NCBI GenBank assembly: GCA_029938045.1
Contig: JAPYOT010000002.1
Location: forward strand, 1 to 59,023
Reading direction: 5' to 3'
DNA from: Fidelibacterota bacterium
GTDB lineage: Bacteria; Fidelibacterota; Marinisomatia; Marinisomatales; TCS55
Length of the DNA: 59,023 nt
Part shown: positions 29,957 to 38,617 of the stretch, one piece after another
Position numbering within the stretch: the first letter of the stretch is position 1
Layout of the letters: every line of letters begins with the position of its first letter
Notes under the pieces: model-generated
The model's input: only the letters and a program-made list of their open reading frames with translations
Told to the model about the DNA's origin: nothing
The model's database searches: none
Program-made: the position numbers and the translations under genes

Positions 29957-30001
29957 ACAAACAGAATCCTTTTATGGATTCAAAACAAAAAGGAGCACGC
30001 C

Positions 30002-30403
30002 ATGCACCTAAATAAAAAAGACGGATACACACTTGGATTCGTACTCATCGCAGCGTTTGCTGTACTACTGAATGGATTCCTAAAACATCAACCGGACGAT
30101 CCAGTTGAACTTGCAGAGTCAAGTGCCATTGAAAAATCATACCCATACCCATTGGATATTAAATCTTCTAATATTGGAATTATGTTGGAGGGTAATCCTG
30201 GTTCGATATCAGTGGACAAACCAACTCCCACATCCTTCGCCGAAGCATTTTCTGAAGCCCGAAACACCAGAGGGCCTGGTGCCATATTTGAATGGAATGG
30301 GCAATCTTACACGACCAGTTTTGCTGAAGAAATTGTAAAGCCGGGTGAAAAATTAGACTCAACCCAAATTAACATCGTATTGAATCAAATACCTGAGAAA
30401 TAA
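30002..30403 (+). CDS. Membrane-anchored protein of unknown function
   Basis: A 133-residue protein I do not recognise. Residues 8-27 (YTLGFVLIAAFAVLLNGFL) form one N-terminal helix preceded by lysines, so the rest faces the periplasm. The soluble part is acidic and includes PTPTSFAEAFSEARNTRGPGAIFEWNGQSYTTSFAEEI, a two-strand stretch with a DnaJ-terminal-like spacing that resembles nothing specific. An unusually strong Shine-Dalgarno (AAAAAGGAG) is 7 bases upstream of the ATG, unlike most genes here. The 5' leader carries a terminator-like hairpin at 29926-29956 and a second small stem (GAATCC/GGATTC, 29964-29981). It is followed by a palindrome at 30416-30441. It is monocistronic. Confidence 0.6.
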   Translation: MHLNKKDGYTLGFVLIAAFAVLLNGFLKHQPDDPVELAESSAIEKSYPYPLDIKSSNIGIMLEGNPGSISVDKPTPTSFAEAFSEARNTRGPGAIFEWNGQSYTTSFAEEIVKPGEKLDSTQINIVLNQIPEK

Positions 30404-30415
30404 GTTAATACCATG

Positions 30416-30441
30416 TAGAGGGGCAAATTTTTGCCCCTCTA
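30416..30441. terminator. Perfect palindrome between convergent genes
   Basis: TAGAGGGGCAAA pairs with TTTGCCCCTCTA around a two-base centre, immediately after the 30002-30403 gene. No T run follows on either strand, so it would be a weak or factor-aided terminator. It overlaps the end of the small minus-strand frame at 30439-30546. Confidence 0.5.
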
Positions 30442-30546
30442 TAAAATCCAACCTTTATCTATCATATTATATACAATTAGAACCACCACCAAACCAAATA
30501 TAGTTATAATCGTGATAATGATAGTATTCCCTGATATTTTTTTCAT
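30439..30546 (-). CDS. Small single-helix membrane peptide (possible)
   Basis: A 35-residue frame beginning MKKISGNT, followed by the hydrophobic run IIITIITIFGLVVVLIVYNM. It starts 2 bases after the stop of the PAP2 gene on the same strand, suitable for translational coupling, but no Shine-Dalgarno is visible. Hydrophobicity with a positive N-terminus is the only functional clue. It may be spurious. Confidence 0.4.
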   Translation of the reverse strand: MKKISGNTIIITIITIFGLVVVLIVYNMIDKGWIL

Positions 30547-30548
30547 CA

Positions 30549-31232
30549 CTATAGAGGCCATATTAAATAAACTTTTAATTGTTGGCCTTGAGGAATAACC
30601 CCAACAATTGGAGAAGAAGATTGTTTGTAAATCTGTCCAAACCCTCGTCCAACAGCCATTCCCAAGACAGCCCCAAAAATAACATCACTTAAATAATGTT
30701 CATTGTCATGAATCCGGCTCAAGCCTGTAACGCCTGCCAATATATAGGCAGGAATCCCGATTTTTGACCCATAGATTTCCTGGGCAATGGTTGCGGTTAA
30801 AAAACTATTGGATGTATGTCCCGATGGAAACGATCTTTTATTTTTTCCATTTGGTCTATTCCGACCTACGCCGAATTTTAATCCGTATGTCAATAACCCA
30901 TTTGCTGCAAATGCAGTGCTTGCATATCTTAATTTTTCATTTTTATTCTCGGATGTTGCCAATACTCCCCAAAGTAATAATTGACCACCGATTCCCCAAT
31001 GATCACCAAAAACTGCCATTTCATGAGGCATGAGTCCATTATTTTGTACATAGTCATTGAAGGTGTCATCATATTTATATGCAATTCCCGTACCGATCAT
31101 GCCGCCGATCAAAAGCCATTGGTTCGTACTATTTGGTACTGTTTCCGTAAGCCCATCCTTAAAATAAACGGTCGAACCGGATTGGCCTGCCAAAAATGAT
31201 GCTAAGATTAGAATAATTGATATATACCGCAT
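30549..31232 (-). CDS. PAP2-family phosphatase, exported
   Basis: A 227-residue acid phosphatase/lipid phosphatase. A signal peptide is read from the ATG at 31232 (MRYISIILILASFLAG); a GTG at 31247 would add five residues. All three PAP2 blocks are present: KFGVGRNRP (K-x6-RP), SFPSGHTSNS and SRIHDNEHYLSD (SR-x5-H-x3-D). An N-terminal domain of about 60 residues precedes the core. It hydrolyses a phospholipid or polyprenyl-type phosphate in the periplasm or membrane; undecaprenyl-pyrophosphate recycling is a possible role near a peptidoglycan locus but is not proven. Confidence 0.88.
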   Translation of the reverse strand: MRYISIILILASFLAGQSGSTVYFKDGLTETVPNSTNQWLLIGGMIGTGIAYKYDDTFNDYVQNNGLMPHEMAVFGDHWGIGGQLLLWGVLATSENKNEKLRYASTAFAANGLLTYGLKFGVGRNRPNGKNKRSFPSGHTSNSFLTATIAQEIYGSKIGIPAYILAGVTGLSRIHDNEHYLSDVIFGAVLGMAVGRGFGQIYKQSSSPIVGVIPQGQQLKVYLIWPL

Positions 31233-31351
31233 CGTTGATTTTTCCACACCGGAAACTAACCAAAACTTATAGCATTACCCTTCTACTTTCACTTATGACA
31301 TCAAACCAAAATTCAATAAGTTTCATCCTCTTTAAAACCTATAAAATTATA

Positions 31352-32602
31352 ATGAACACACATCCATTACGAGAATTAATTAAAAATGCCAAATTAATGT
31401 CGGGAATCCGCCAATCATATGGAACACCTACTTATATCTATGTAAAAGGCCAAATTGAGCATAACGTAAATCGATTAAAAAATACCCTCGCCACTTATTT
31501 CAATAAATCTCATATTTGTTATGCCGTCAAAGCGAATAGCAATCCACACCTTTTGAGATTGATGAAATCAGTTCATCCTGCGTTGGGCGGTGATTGTTCC
31601 AGTCCGGGAGAAATATATGCAGCTGAATTATCTGATATCGATCCACAGCACTGTATTTACACGGGTAATTATGAATCCAATAATGATATAGCCATCGCAC
31701 TCGACAAAGGGATATATCTTAATTTAGATGACGAAACTTCATTCGATCGTCTATTAAGTGTCGGAATGCCGAAACGCATCTCCTTTAGACTTAACCCTGG
31801 ATTCGGTAAAGGGACCTTTTCACAAATCACTACTGCAGGAGAAAATGCAAAATTTGGCATTCCGGCAGAAAAAATAATCAAAGCCTATCAAAAAGCACAG
31901 GATGCAGGCATTAAACAATTCGGACTCCAATGTATGGCCGGTTCGGGGAATCTGGATGAAGATTACTGGGTGGAATTACTCACCGCCATTTTTTACCATA
32001 CAAAAAAGATTGAATCTAAATTGGGAATTTCTTTTGATTTTATCAGTATCGGCGGCGGATTAGGAATCCCTTATAAAGATGAAGATACGCCTCTTGATTA
32101 TGATCGTCTTTTTTCCAAACTATCAAATTTAATGTATCACAATTATCCAGATAAACCATCGGCCCCTGCCCTTTGGGTTGAACCGGGAAAATCATTCATT
32201 GGAGATGCAGGGTTTATCCTATCGCAGGTGACAGGGCTCAAGGAAAGTTATAAAAATTTTGTTGGCATAGATGCAGGCATGGAAACGTTAATGCGGCCCG
32301 CCCTATATGGCGCCTATCATCGAATGTTCAAAGTAGGTGAGCATGGTATGAACAATGGATCCTACGATTTTACAGGTCCCATTTGTGAGAATACAGATCG
32401 TATAGCTATCGCAAGAGAATTTCCGAAAGTGAAAGAAGATGATCTCATCGCTATCATGGATGCAGGTGCCTATGGATATGCCATGTCTCATAATTTTAAC
32501 ACGCGTCCTCGTGCGGCAGAAGTTTTACTGGATGGGAATGCCCACCGTTTGATCCGAAAACGCGAAACAATTGAAGATATTTTTTCCGGGTGTAATGTTT
32601 AA
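31352..32602 (+). CDS. lysA: Diaminopimelate decarboxylase
   Basis: A 416-residue fold-type III PLP enzyme that makes lysine from meso-diaminopimelate. The PLP lysine is K60 in CYAVKANSN. HRGG-type binding is in SIGGGLGIPY, and the substrate-side region is GIDAGMETLMRPALYGAYH with the catalytic cysteine in GPICENTD. Length is standard. The ATG at 31352 fits the family N-terminus; an upstream frame extends but reads poorly. Its last bases overlap the GH18 gene by 8 bases (ATG inside TAATGTTTAA). As consumer of DAP it links the peptidoglycan salvage genes downstream with lysine supply. Confidence 0.93.
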   Translation: MNTHPLRELIKNAKLMSGIRQSYGTPTYIYVKGQIEHNVNRLKNTLATYFNKSHICYAVKANSNPHLLRLMKSVHPALGGDCSSPGEIYAAELSDIDPQHCIYTGNYESNNDIAIALDKGIYLNLDDETSFDRLLSVGMPKRISFRLNPGFGKGTFSQITTAGENAKFGIPAEKIIKAYQKAQDAGIKQFGLQCMAGSGNLDEDYWVELLTAIFYHTKKIESKLGISFDFISIGGGLGIPYKDEDTPLDYDRLFSKLSNLMYHNYPDKPSAPALWVEPGKSFIGDAGFILSQVTGLKESYKNFVGIDAGMETLMRPALYGAYHRMFKVGEHGMNNGSYDFTGPICENTDRIAIAREFPKVKEDDLIAIMDAGAYGYAMSHNFNTRPRAAEVLLDGNAHRLIRKRETIEDIFSGCNV

Positions 32603-35033
32603 TCGCTTACCCATTTATATTTTCTTCTATTCAATTGGAATAACTCAAGATATTCCCAAAAGTATTCACCAAATTGAACTTGAGTACAATAATACTTATT
32701 ATCTTGAACCGGCCTTTAAACCATCAACTGGACCGGCAGGTCCTCTTCAGTCCCGAAGTAAAACACTAACAAAAACCGTATTTGGATATCATCCTTATTG
32801 GCAGGGAACCAAATGGCAGAATTATAACTATGACCTCCTTTCGACCATCGCCTATTTTTCTGCAGAGGCCAATGGATCAGGTGAACTGACAAACCTCCAT
32901 GGATGGCCAGCCACTGACTTGATTAATAAAGCACACGAAAATGGTGTGGAAGTGGTTCTTACGGTTACGCTATTTAATAAAACAGATTTAGAAACATTAC
33001 TCAGTAATGAGAACAATAGAACCACTTTAATCAATAACCTTGTGAATCAGGTTAATAGCGCAAATGGAGACGGTATTAATATCGATTTTGAAGTTTTCCC
33101 TGCTTCTCAAAAATCCAATCTCGTTACCTTTGTTAAAGATTTAAGGACAGCGCTACGAAATGAAATTTCACATGCACAAGTCACATTGGCCACTCCGGCT
33201 GTAGACTGGAGCAGTGCCTGGGATTTTAATGCTTTGGCAAACGCCAGTGATGGTTTATTTATTATGGGATATGACTACCATTGGAAAGGCAGTTCAACCA
33301 CGGGTGCGGTTGCACCCTTAAAAGGCGGTTCATATAATATAACTAACACGGTGAATACATATCTTTCTGCCACAGGTAATAATGCAGATAAAATAATTTT
33401 GGGATGCCCTTATTACGGCATCCAGTGGCCCACAAGTTCTAGTGACAAAGGTGCAAATACGACTGACAATGGCAGTGCCGTTCTTTATAATGATGCAGAA
33501 TCAAAAGCGCTGTCCTATGGGAAAATATGGGATAGTGATTCTGAAACCCCCTGGTATAGATACCAAAATAATGGGTGGTACCAAACCTGGTATGATGACA
33601 GCCTTTCATTATCAAACAAATATGATTTTGCCATTTCAAAAAACTTAGGTGGTGTGGGCATGTGGGCTCTCGGTTATGATAGTGGGTATGATCAACTTTG
33701 GAATGCATTAAAAACAAAGTTAGCTGAAAAAACCGCCCCTTCTACTCCTATTAACATATCAGTTACGAATATGGGGATGGAGATTGTAGCCATTGATTTT
33801 ACCGGTTCTCAATCAGCCACATCATTTCAAGTACAACGGGTTTTTCTCAATTCAACCCAAACGGAAGATTTTGGAGTCTTCACCTCTGGGCCCATTTTAT
33901 TACAAAACCTAATTGCAAACGAGCCGTATTACATTAAAGTACGGGCAATAAATGATTATGGGAATAGTAATTATACTGAAGTGTTGGGGGTGGTCTCCTC
34001 ATCCAGTATGCCCAAAGTGTTAATTGTGAACGGATTTGATCGGGTAACGGGAACAAATAATACCTTTGATTTTATCCGTCAACATGGCGATGCAATTCAT
34101 CAAAGCAGCTATCTTTTTGATTCTGCTAATAATGAAGCTGTTATTTCAGGCAAGATTATTTTAACCGATTATTCCATTGTGGATTGGATTTTGGGTGAAG
34201 AGGGTACCGCCACATCTACTTTTTCAGAAAAAGAACAGTCAATTCTAAAAGTATTTCTTAAAAGTGGCGGACGGTTATTTGTGTCCGGCTCAGAAATTGG
34301 TTATGACCTTTCAGAAAAAGGAAATGTTCCTGATCAACTTTTTTATGAGAAATTTTTAAAGGCGGAATATTTAACTGACGCCGCCGCCGGCAAGCAAGGC
34401 ACCTATGACGCAACTGGGGTCTCGGGCACTTTCATGGATGATATTTCCTTTTCATTCGATAATGGATCGAATGGGACTTATGATGTTGATTGGCCGGACG
34501 GTATAAAACCTGTTAGTAATGCTGAGACCATTTTAAAATTTGTTAATGTAGATTATGAATCAAGCGGTGGTGCAGGTGTTGCCTTTTTAGGAGGATTTGA
34601 TGGTAGCCCAATTTCAGGTGGATTGGTTTATTTAAGTGTGGGGTTTGAAACCATTTATCCTGATGAAAAAAGAGAAGAGGTAATGGCAAGCGTTTTGGAA
34701 TTTTTAGATGGACCCATTGCTGCAGTTAGGAATGAAATCAATACAATTCCTAAAAAACTCAATATATCGTCTCTATATCCAAATCCATTTAACAAATCTA
34801 TATCTATCGAATTTCAGGTGTTTGATCATTCGACTGCAGCTTTTTTAACAATTACAAATATCATGGGTAGAGAAATTGTCAAATTATCTGTCCAGCCATT
34901 AGCGGCCAAAATACAAAAGTTTAATTGGAATGGATTGTTCTCCAATGGCTTAGAGGCTCCATCCGGTATTTATATTGCTAAACTTTCCCAGGGAGATCAA
35001 CTTGTAACAAAGAAATTTACATTATTGAAATAA
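32595..35033 (+). CDS. Secreted GH18 glycosidase with FN3 and type IX secretion tail
   Basis: An 812-residue exported protein. Signal peptide: NRLPIYIFFYSIGITQ. A GH18 TIM barrel (about 60-390) starts at VFGYHPYWQG and has the catalytic DGINIDFE at 159-166, with the proton donor E166, and a conserved YDYHW. Next is a fibronectin type III-like module (about 395-475), then a KVLIVNGFDR domain (about 480-720) resembling the domain found in xanthan-lyase and amidase-associated proteins. The last 80 residues are a Por-type sorting domain, starting YPNPFNKS and ending GIYIAKLSQGDQ-LVTKKF. GH18 includes chitinases and murein glucosaminidases; the locus favours peptidoglycan. The start inside lysA is preferred because it gives the signal peptide directly. 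Confidence 0.88.
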   Translation: MFNRLPIYIFFYSIGITQDIPKSIHQIELEYNNTYYLEPAFKPSTGPAGPLQSRSKTLTKTVFGYHPYWQGTKWQNYNYDLLSTIAYFSAEANGSGELTNLHGWPATDLINKAHENGVEVVLTVTLFNKTDLETLLSNENNRTTLINNLVNQVNSANGDGINIDFEVFPASQKSNLVTFVKDLRTALRNEISHAQVTLATPAVDWSSAWDFNALANASDGLFIMGYDYHWKGSSTTGAVAPLKGGSYNITNTVNTYLSATGNNADKIILGCPYYGIQWPTSSSDKGANTTDNGSAVLYNDAESKALSYGKIWDSDSETPWYRYQNNGWYQTWYDDSLSLSNKYDFAISKNLGGVGMWALGYDSGYDQLWNALKTKLAEKTAPSTPINISVTNMGMEIVAIDFTGSQSATSFQVQRVFLNSTQTEDFGVFTSGPILLQNLIANEPYYIKVRAINDYGNSNYTEVLGVVSSSSMPKVLIVNGFDRVTGTNNTFDFIRQHGDAIHQSSYLFDSANNEAVISGKIILTDYSIVDWILGEEGTATSTFSEKEQSILKVFLKSGGRLFVSGSEIGYDLSEKGNVPDQLFYEKFLKAEYLTDAAAGKQGTYDATGVSGTFMDDISFSFDNGSNGTYDVDWPDGIKPVSNAETILKFVNVDYESSGGAGVAFLGGFDGSPISGGLVYLSVGFETIYPDEKREEVMASVLEFLDGPIAAVRNEINTIPKKLNISSLYPNPFNKSISIEFQVFDHSTAAFLTITNIMGREIVKLSVQPLAAKIQKFNWNGLFSNGLEAPSGIYIAKLSQGDQLVTKKFTLLK

Positions 35034-36295
35034 TGAAAAAACTGCCCCTCTTTTTTATACTTATCTTTGTTGGATGTACCACCGTCCCCACATCCATCCA
35101 TCAAATTCAATTGGAAAAGAAAAGAAATCAAACTTCATCCAATTTATCCAATGTCAAAGTCGGGCTGGACGTATTATTAGATGATCGATTGGAACTGATT
35201 CAAAATAAATCTATCGGATTGGTTACCAATCAAACCGGCGTCGATGGAAACGGCACTCCGAATTACGAACGATTTATGGCTTTAGATGATGTGACCTTGA
35301 AAATCATTTTCTCCCCAGAACATGGCCTTTTCGGCGAAGCGGCGGCAGGAGAAAAAGTACAATATAATGGCCAAATGAAATCACTTCCAAAAGTAGTTAG
35401 TCTATACGGTAAGAATCGGAAACCAACAAAAGAGCAATTAGCAGATCTGGACATTATTATTTATGATATCCAAGATATTGGCGCGCGGTTCTATACCTAT
35501 ATATCAACGATGGGTTTGGTGATGGCAGGGGCGGCAGAAGCAGGGATTCAGATAATTGTATTAGACCGACCCAATCCAATAACCGGTAATCAGGTAGAAG
35601 GTCCTATCTTAAACTTGAACAATCAATCATTTGTGGGTTATTACCCTATCCCCATTCGTTATGGATTAACCGTGGGTGAATTGGCTAAAATGATCGTCGG
35701 AGAAAAATGGATTGATTTGGTACCAGATTTGCTTGTCATCCCTGTAGAAAACTTAAAGAATACTTTATGGTTTGATGAAACAAATTTACCCTGGATAAAA
35801 CCGTCTCCCAATATACCAGATTTAGAAACCGCCATCATTTATCCGGGCATGTGTCTATTGGAAGCAACCAATTTGAATGAAGGACGTGGAACCTATAAAC
35901 CATTTAAACAGTTTGGTGCGCCGTGGATTGATAAACAAAAATTGTCAATCGCCCTGAACAATTTAAATCTATCCGGGGTCACTTTTAAGCCAGTAAGTTA
36001 TACACCTATTTCGATTAAAGGAATGTCTAATAACCCACGGTTTAAAGATGAAAAATGTGAAGGGGTAGAATTGATTTTGACTGATCGAAACACATATAAT
36101 AGCGTGGATATCGGCATTGCCGCATTAAAAACAGTGAAAAATCTATATCCTGAGAAACTTAAATTTAATAATGATTGGATGGACAAACTCTGGGGGAAAT
36201 CCGGGCTATCCGATCAATTATTAAATGATAGTAAAGTTGAAATGAATTCAATTCATTTTAATAACACTTCAACAAAATACCGGCTTTATGACTAA
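35033..36295 (+). CDS. namZ: Exo-beta-N-acetylmuramidase, DUF1343 (NamZ/YbbC-like), lipoprotein
   Basis: A 420-residue lipoprotein (lipobox FVGC, cysteine 15). The DUF1343 core begins near 45 with GLDVLLDD and continues through SIGLVTNQTGVD, FSPEHGLFGEAAAGEKV, DIIIYDIQDIGARFYTYISTM and VLDRPNPITGNQVEG, all family blocks. NamZ proteins, shown in Bacillus subtilis, release terminal MurNAc from peptidoglycan glycans. Here it probably works in the periplasm after amidase and peptidase action. It starts at the last base of the GH18 stop codon (TAATGA) and overlaps PBP4 by 8 bases. Confidence 0.92.
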   Translation: MKKLPLFFILIFVGCTTVPTSIHQIQLEKKRNQTSSNLSNVKVGLDVLLDDRLELIQNKSIGLVTNQTGVDGNGTPNYERFMALDDVTLKIIFSPEHGLFGEAAAGEKVQYNGQMKSLPKVVSLYGKNRKPTKEQLADLDIIIYDIQDIGARFYTYISTMGLVMAGAAEAGIQIIVLDRPNPITGNQVEGPILNLNNQSFVGYYPIPIRYGLTVGELAKMIVGEKWIDLVPDLLVIPVENLKNTLWFDETNLPWIKPSPNIPDLETAIIYPGMCLLEATNLNEGRGTYKPFKQFGAPWIDKQKLSIALNNLNLSGVTFKPVSYTPISIKGMSNNPRFKDEKCEGVELILTDRNTYNSVDIGIAALKTVKNLYPEKLKFNNDWMDKLWGKSGLSDQLLNDSKVEMNSIHFNNTSTKYRLYD

Positions 36296-37682
36296 AAGAC
36301 TATTACCGATTTTTCTGGTGTTCATTTTTGGATGTACCCACACGCCTTCTATTTATAAAGAGCAGGGTAAACAATCTATAAAATCAAATATTCAAGATAT
36401 TATCGATTCATCTGGATTATTCACCAATATGGGGATCAAAATTGTTTCCTTAAAAACAAATAAAACACTCTATGAGCTCAATGCCAATTCATTATTTAAT
36501 CCTGCCAGTAATACAAAGATTTATACCTGTCTCGCGGCGATTTCCTTTTTAGACACCAATTATAAATTCAGGACAGAGGTTTATAAAGATGAAGATACAA
36601 TTTACCTTGTGGGCGGCGGTGATCCCGATCTTACCTTAGAAGAATTAGATTCGCTCGCAGAGGCAGTATCTTCACAAATAAAGGGTATCCATAAACTAGT
36701 GATTGATGATACACGATTAGATTCCACTCTTTATGGCGAAGGCTGGATGTGGGATGAAGGTGCATGGTGGTATTCAGCAGAAATCAGCGCCCTATCTGTA
36801 AATGACAATTGTGTGGATTTTATTATAACTCCGGGGAAAAAGGGTGCGCCTGCTATTATAAAAACAAATCCAAGCTCAGACTACTATCAAATTTCTAATA
36901 CATCTTTAACCGTAAATGATACCACTGGATTTCAAAAATTTAAAATTGATCGAGATTGGAGAAATCAAGTTAACCAATTCACGATTGTTGGAAATATCAT
37001 GGACACCACATCGGTAGATACCATTTATCGGAATATTCACAATCCATCTTATTATGTGGGCACTTTATTAAAAGAATCTCTCAAAAGTAACGGTATTTCT
37101 ATTCAGCAGATGAGTAGGGGAAAACGACCATCCACTGCAAAACGGATTGGATATCATGAATCAAAATCTTTAATTCATTCCTTGCAAAACCTCATGGTAG
37201 AAAGTGACAATCTCTCTGCTGAGTTATTGGTAAAAACCATTGGGTTTGAATCAACAAAAACGCAAGGAAATTGGAATAACGGATTATTCGCAGTGAAAAC
37301 TTTTTTAAATGATGATGTGGGGATTGACACAACCAAATTGGCATTGAAAGATGGGTCCGGAATCACACGTTACAACTATTCAAGCGCAAACCATTTTATC
37401 CAATTGTTATCCTGGGCTTATCATCAACCAGCGGTTCGGGATATTTTTATCAATACCTTACCCATTGGTGGACTAAATGGCACAATAACAGACCGAGCAT
37501 TGCCATCCAGGGTTCGTGCAAAAACTGGATCCCTCTCCGGTGTAAGTACGCTATCAGGATATGTATTTACTCACAGTGGACATCCCATCGTTTTTTCCAT
37601 TTTAATGAATGGATTTACCGGCTCATCTAAACCATATCGGGACCTACAGGACAATATTGTTCAATATCTTGAAAGGTTATAA
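36288..37682 (+). CDS. dacB: D-alanyl-D-alanine carboxypeptidase/endopeptidase, PBP4 (DacB) family, lipoprotein
   Basis: A 464-residue lipoprotein (lipobox FIFGC). The S13 serine peptidase motifs are all present: SNTK at 74-77 (S-x-x-K), SDN near 306 and KTG near 410. The PBP4-specific insert domain lies between the first two motifs. It removes the terminal D-alanine or cuts DAP cross-links in the periplasm. It overlaps namZ by 8 bases and abuts the metallohydrolase gene (1-base overlap). Key residues are intact, so it should be active and beta-lactam sensitive. Confidence 0.93.
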   Translation: MTKRLLPIFLVFIFGCTHTPSIYKEQGKQSIKSNIQDIIDSSGLFTNMGIKIVSLKTNKTLYELNANSLFNPASNTKIYTCLAAISFLDTNYKFRTEVYKDEDTIYLVGGGDPDLTLEELDSLAEAVSSQIKGIHKLVIDDTRLDSTLYGEGWMWDEGAWWYSAEISALSVNDNCVDFIITPGKKGAPAIIKTNPSSDYYQISNTSLTVNDTTGFQKFKIDRDWRNQVNQFTIVGNIMDTTSVDTIYRNIHNPSYYVGTLLKESLKSNGISIQQMSRGKRPSTAKRIGYHESKSLIHSLQNLMVESDNLSAELLVKTIGFESTKTQGNWNNGLFAVKTFLNDDVGIDTTKLALKDGSGITRYNYSSANHFIQLLSWAYHQPAVRDIFINTLPIGGLNGTITDRALPSRVRAKTGSLSGVSTLSGYVFTHSGHPIVFSILMNGFTGSSKPYRDLQDNIVQYLERL

Positions 37683-38605
37683 TGGTCCGTTATTTTCTTA
37701 TCCTTTTTCTTTCTCTTTTATTTTTTTCAGCATGCTCACAAAAAGCAAACCAAAGTCCTTACGTCATTGTATTAGGCATCGCACAAGATGGGGGTGTCCC
37801 CCACGCGAGCTGCAGTAAATCATGCTGTATCAATCGATGGGATAAACCAGAAAAAAAAGTAATGGTCACATCTCTGGGTATTGTAGATCCCAATTCCAAC
37901 GAAACTTGGATGATTGATGCCACCCCTGACTTTCCCAAACAGTTTGAATTATTAACCCAAAATAACCGAGAGAAGCTGAAAGGCATTTTTCTCACCCACG
38001 CCCATATGGGGCATTATACTGGATTGATGCATTTAGGACGAGAAGTAATGGGTGCAAAATCTATCCCGGTCTATGCCATGCCGAGAATGAAAAAATATTT
38101 ATCGTCCAATGGACCCTGGAGCCAACTCGTCATTCTTGACAATATTGAGCTTAACAAACTGAAAAATGGTAAAAAAGTGAAACTCAATAAACGAATGTCC
38201 ATTACACCATTCCTCGTACCTCATCGAGATGAATATTCAGAAACAGTTGGTTATAAAATCCAAGGCCCTAATAAATCTTTAATTTTTATTCCAGATATTG
38301 ATAAGTGGGAAAAGTGGGATAAAGATATTGTAAATATTGCTTCTGAAAATGACTATGCACTTATTGACGGTTCATTTTATACTGCGAACGAATTACCCGG
38401 TCGGGATATGTCAGAAATTCCTCACCCATTTATAATTGAAAGTATGGCGAAATTCAAATCACTTTCGAATAATGATAAATTTAAAATCCATTTTATCCAT
38501 TTGAACCATACTAACCCTGCATTGACAAATAATTCCAATGCCCAAAACCAAATTAAAAATACTGGTTTTAACATAGCACAGACAGGACAAGCCTTCAAGC
38601 TATAA
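37682..38605 (+). CDS. PqqB-like metallo-beta-lactamase-fold lipoprotein
   Basis: A 307-residue lipoprotein (lipobox FFSAC). The metallo-beta-lactamase fold is shown by YVIVLGIAQDGGVPHASC near 28-45 (a PqqB-like opening), HAHMGHYTGL near 103-112 (H-x-H-x-GH, with glycine where many enzymes have aspartate), FLVPHRDEYSETVGY and IPDIDKWEKW. Cysteines in the CSKSCC stretch may bind an extra metal. PQQ synthesis is unlikely because no other pqq gene is near and it is exported. It is embedded in a peptidoglycan salvage run, so a hydrolase acting on a cell-wall-derived ester or amide is a guess. Confidence 0.78.
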   Translation: MVRYFLILFLSLLFFSACSQKANQSPYVIVLGIAQDGGVPHASCSKSCCINRWDKPEKKVMVTSLGIVDPNSNETWMIDATPDFPKQFELLTQNNREKLKGIFLTHAHMGHYTGLMHLGREVMGAKSIPVYAMPRMKKYLSSNGPWSQLVILDNIELNKLKNGKKVKLNKRMSITPFLVPHRDEYSETVGYKIQGPNKSLIFIPDIDKWEKWDKDIVNIASENDYALIDGSFYTANELPGRDMSEIPHPFIIESMAKFKSLSNNDKFKIHFIHLNHTNPALTNNSNAQNQIKNTGFNIAQTGQAFKL

Positions 38606-38617
38606 GAATTGACTGTA

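Noticed and set aside
37682-38605. PQQ biosynthesis gene pqqB
   Set aside because: It is an exported lipoprotein, and no other pqq gene is nearby.
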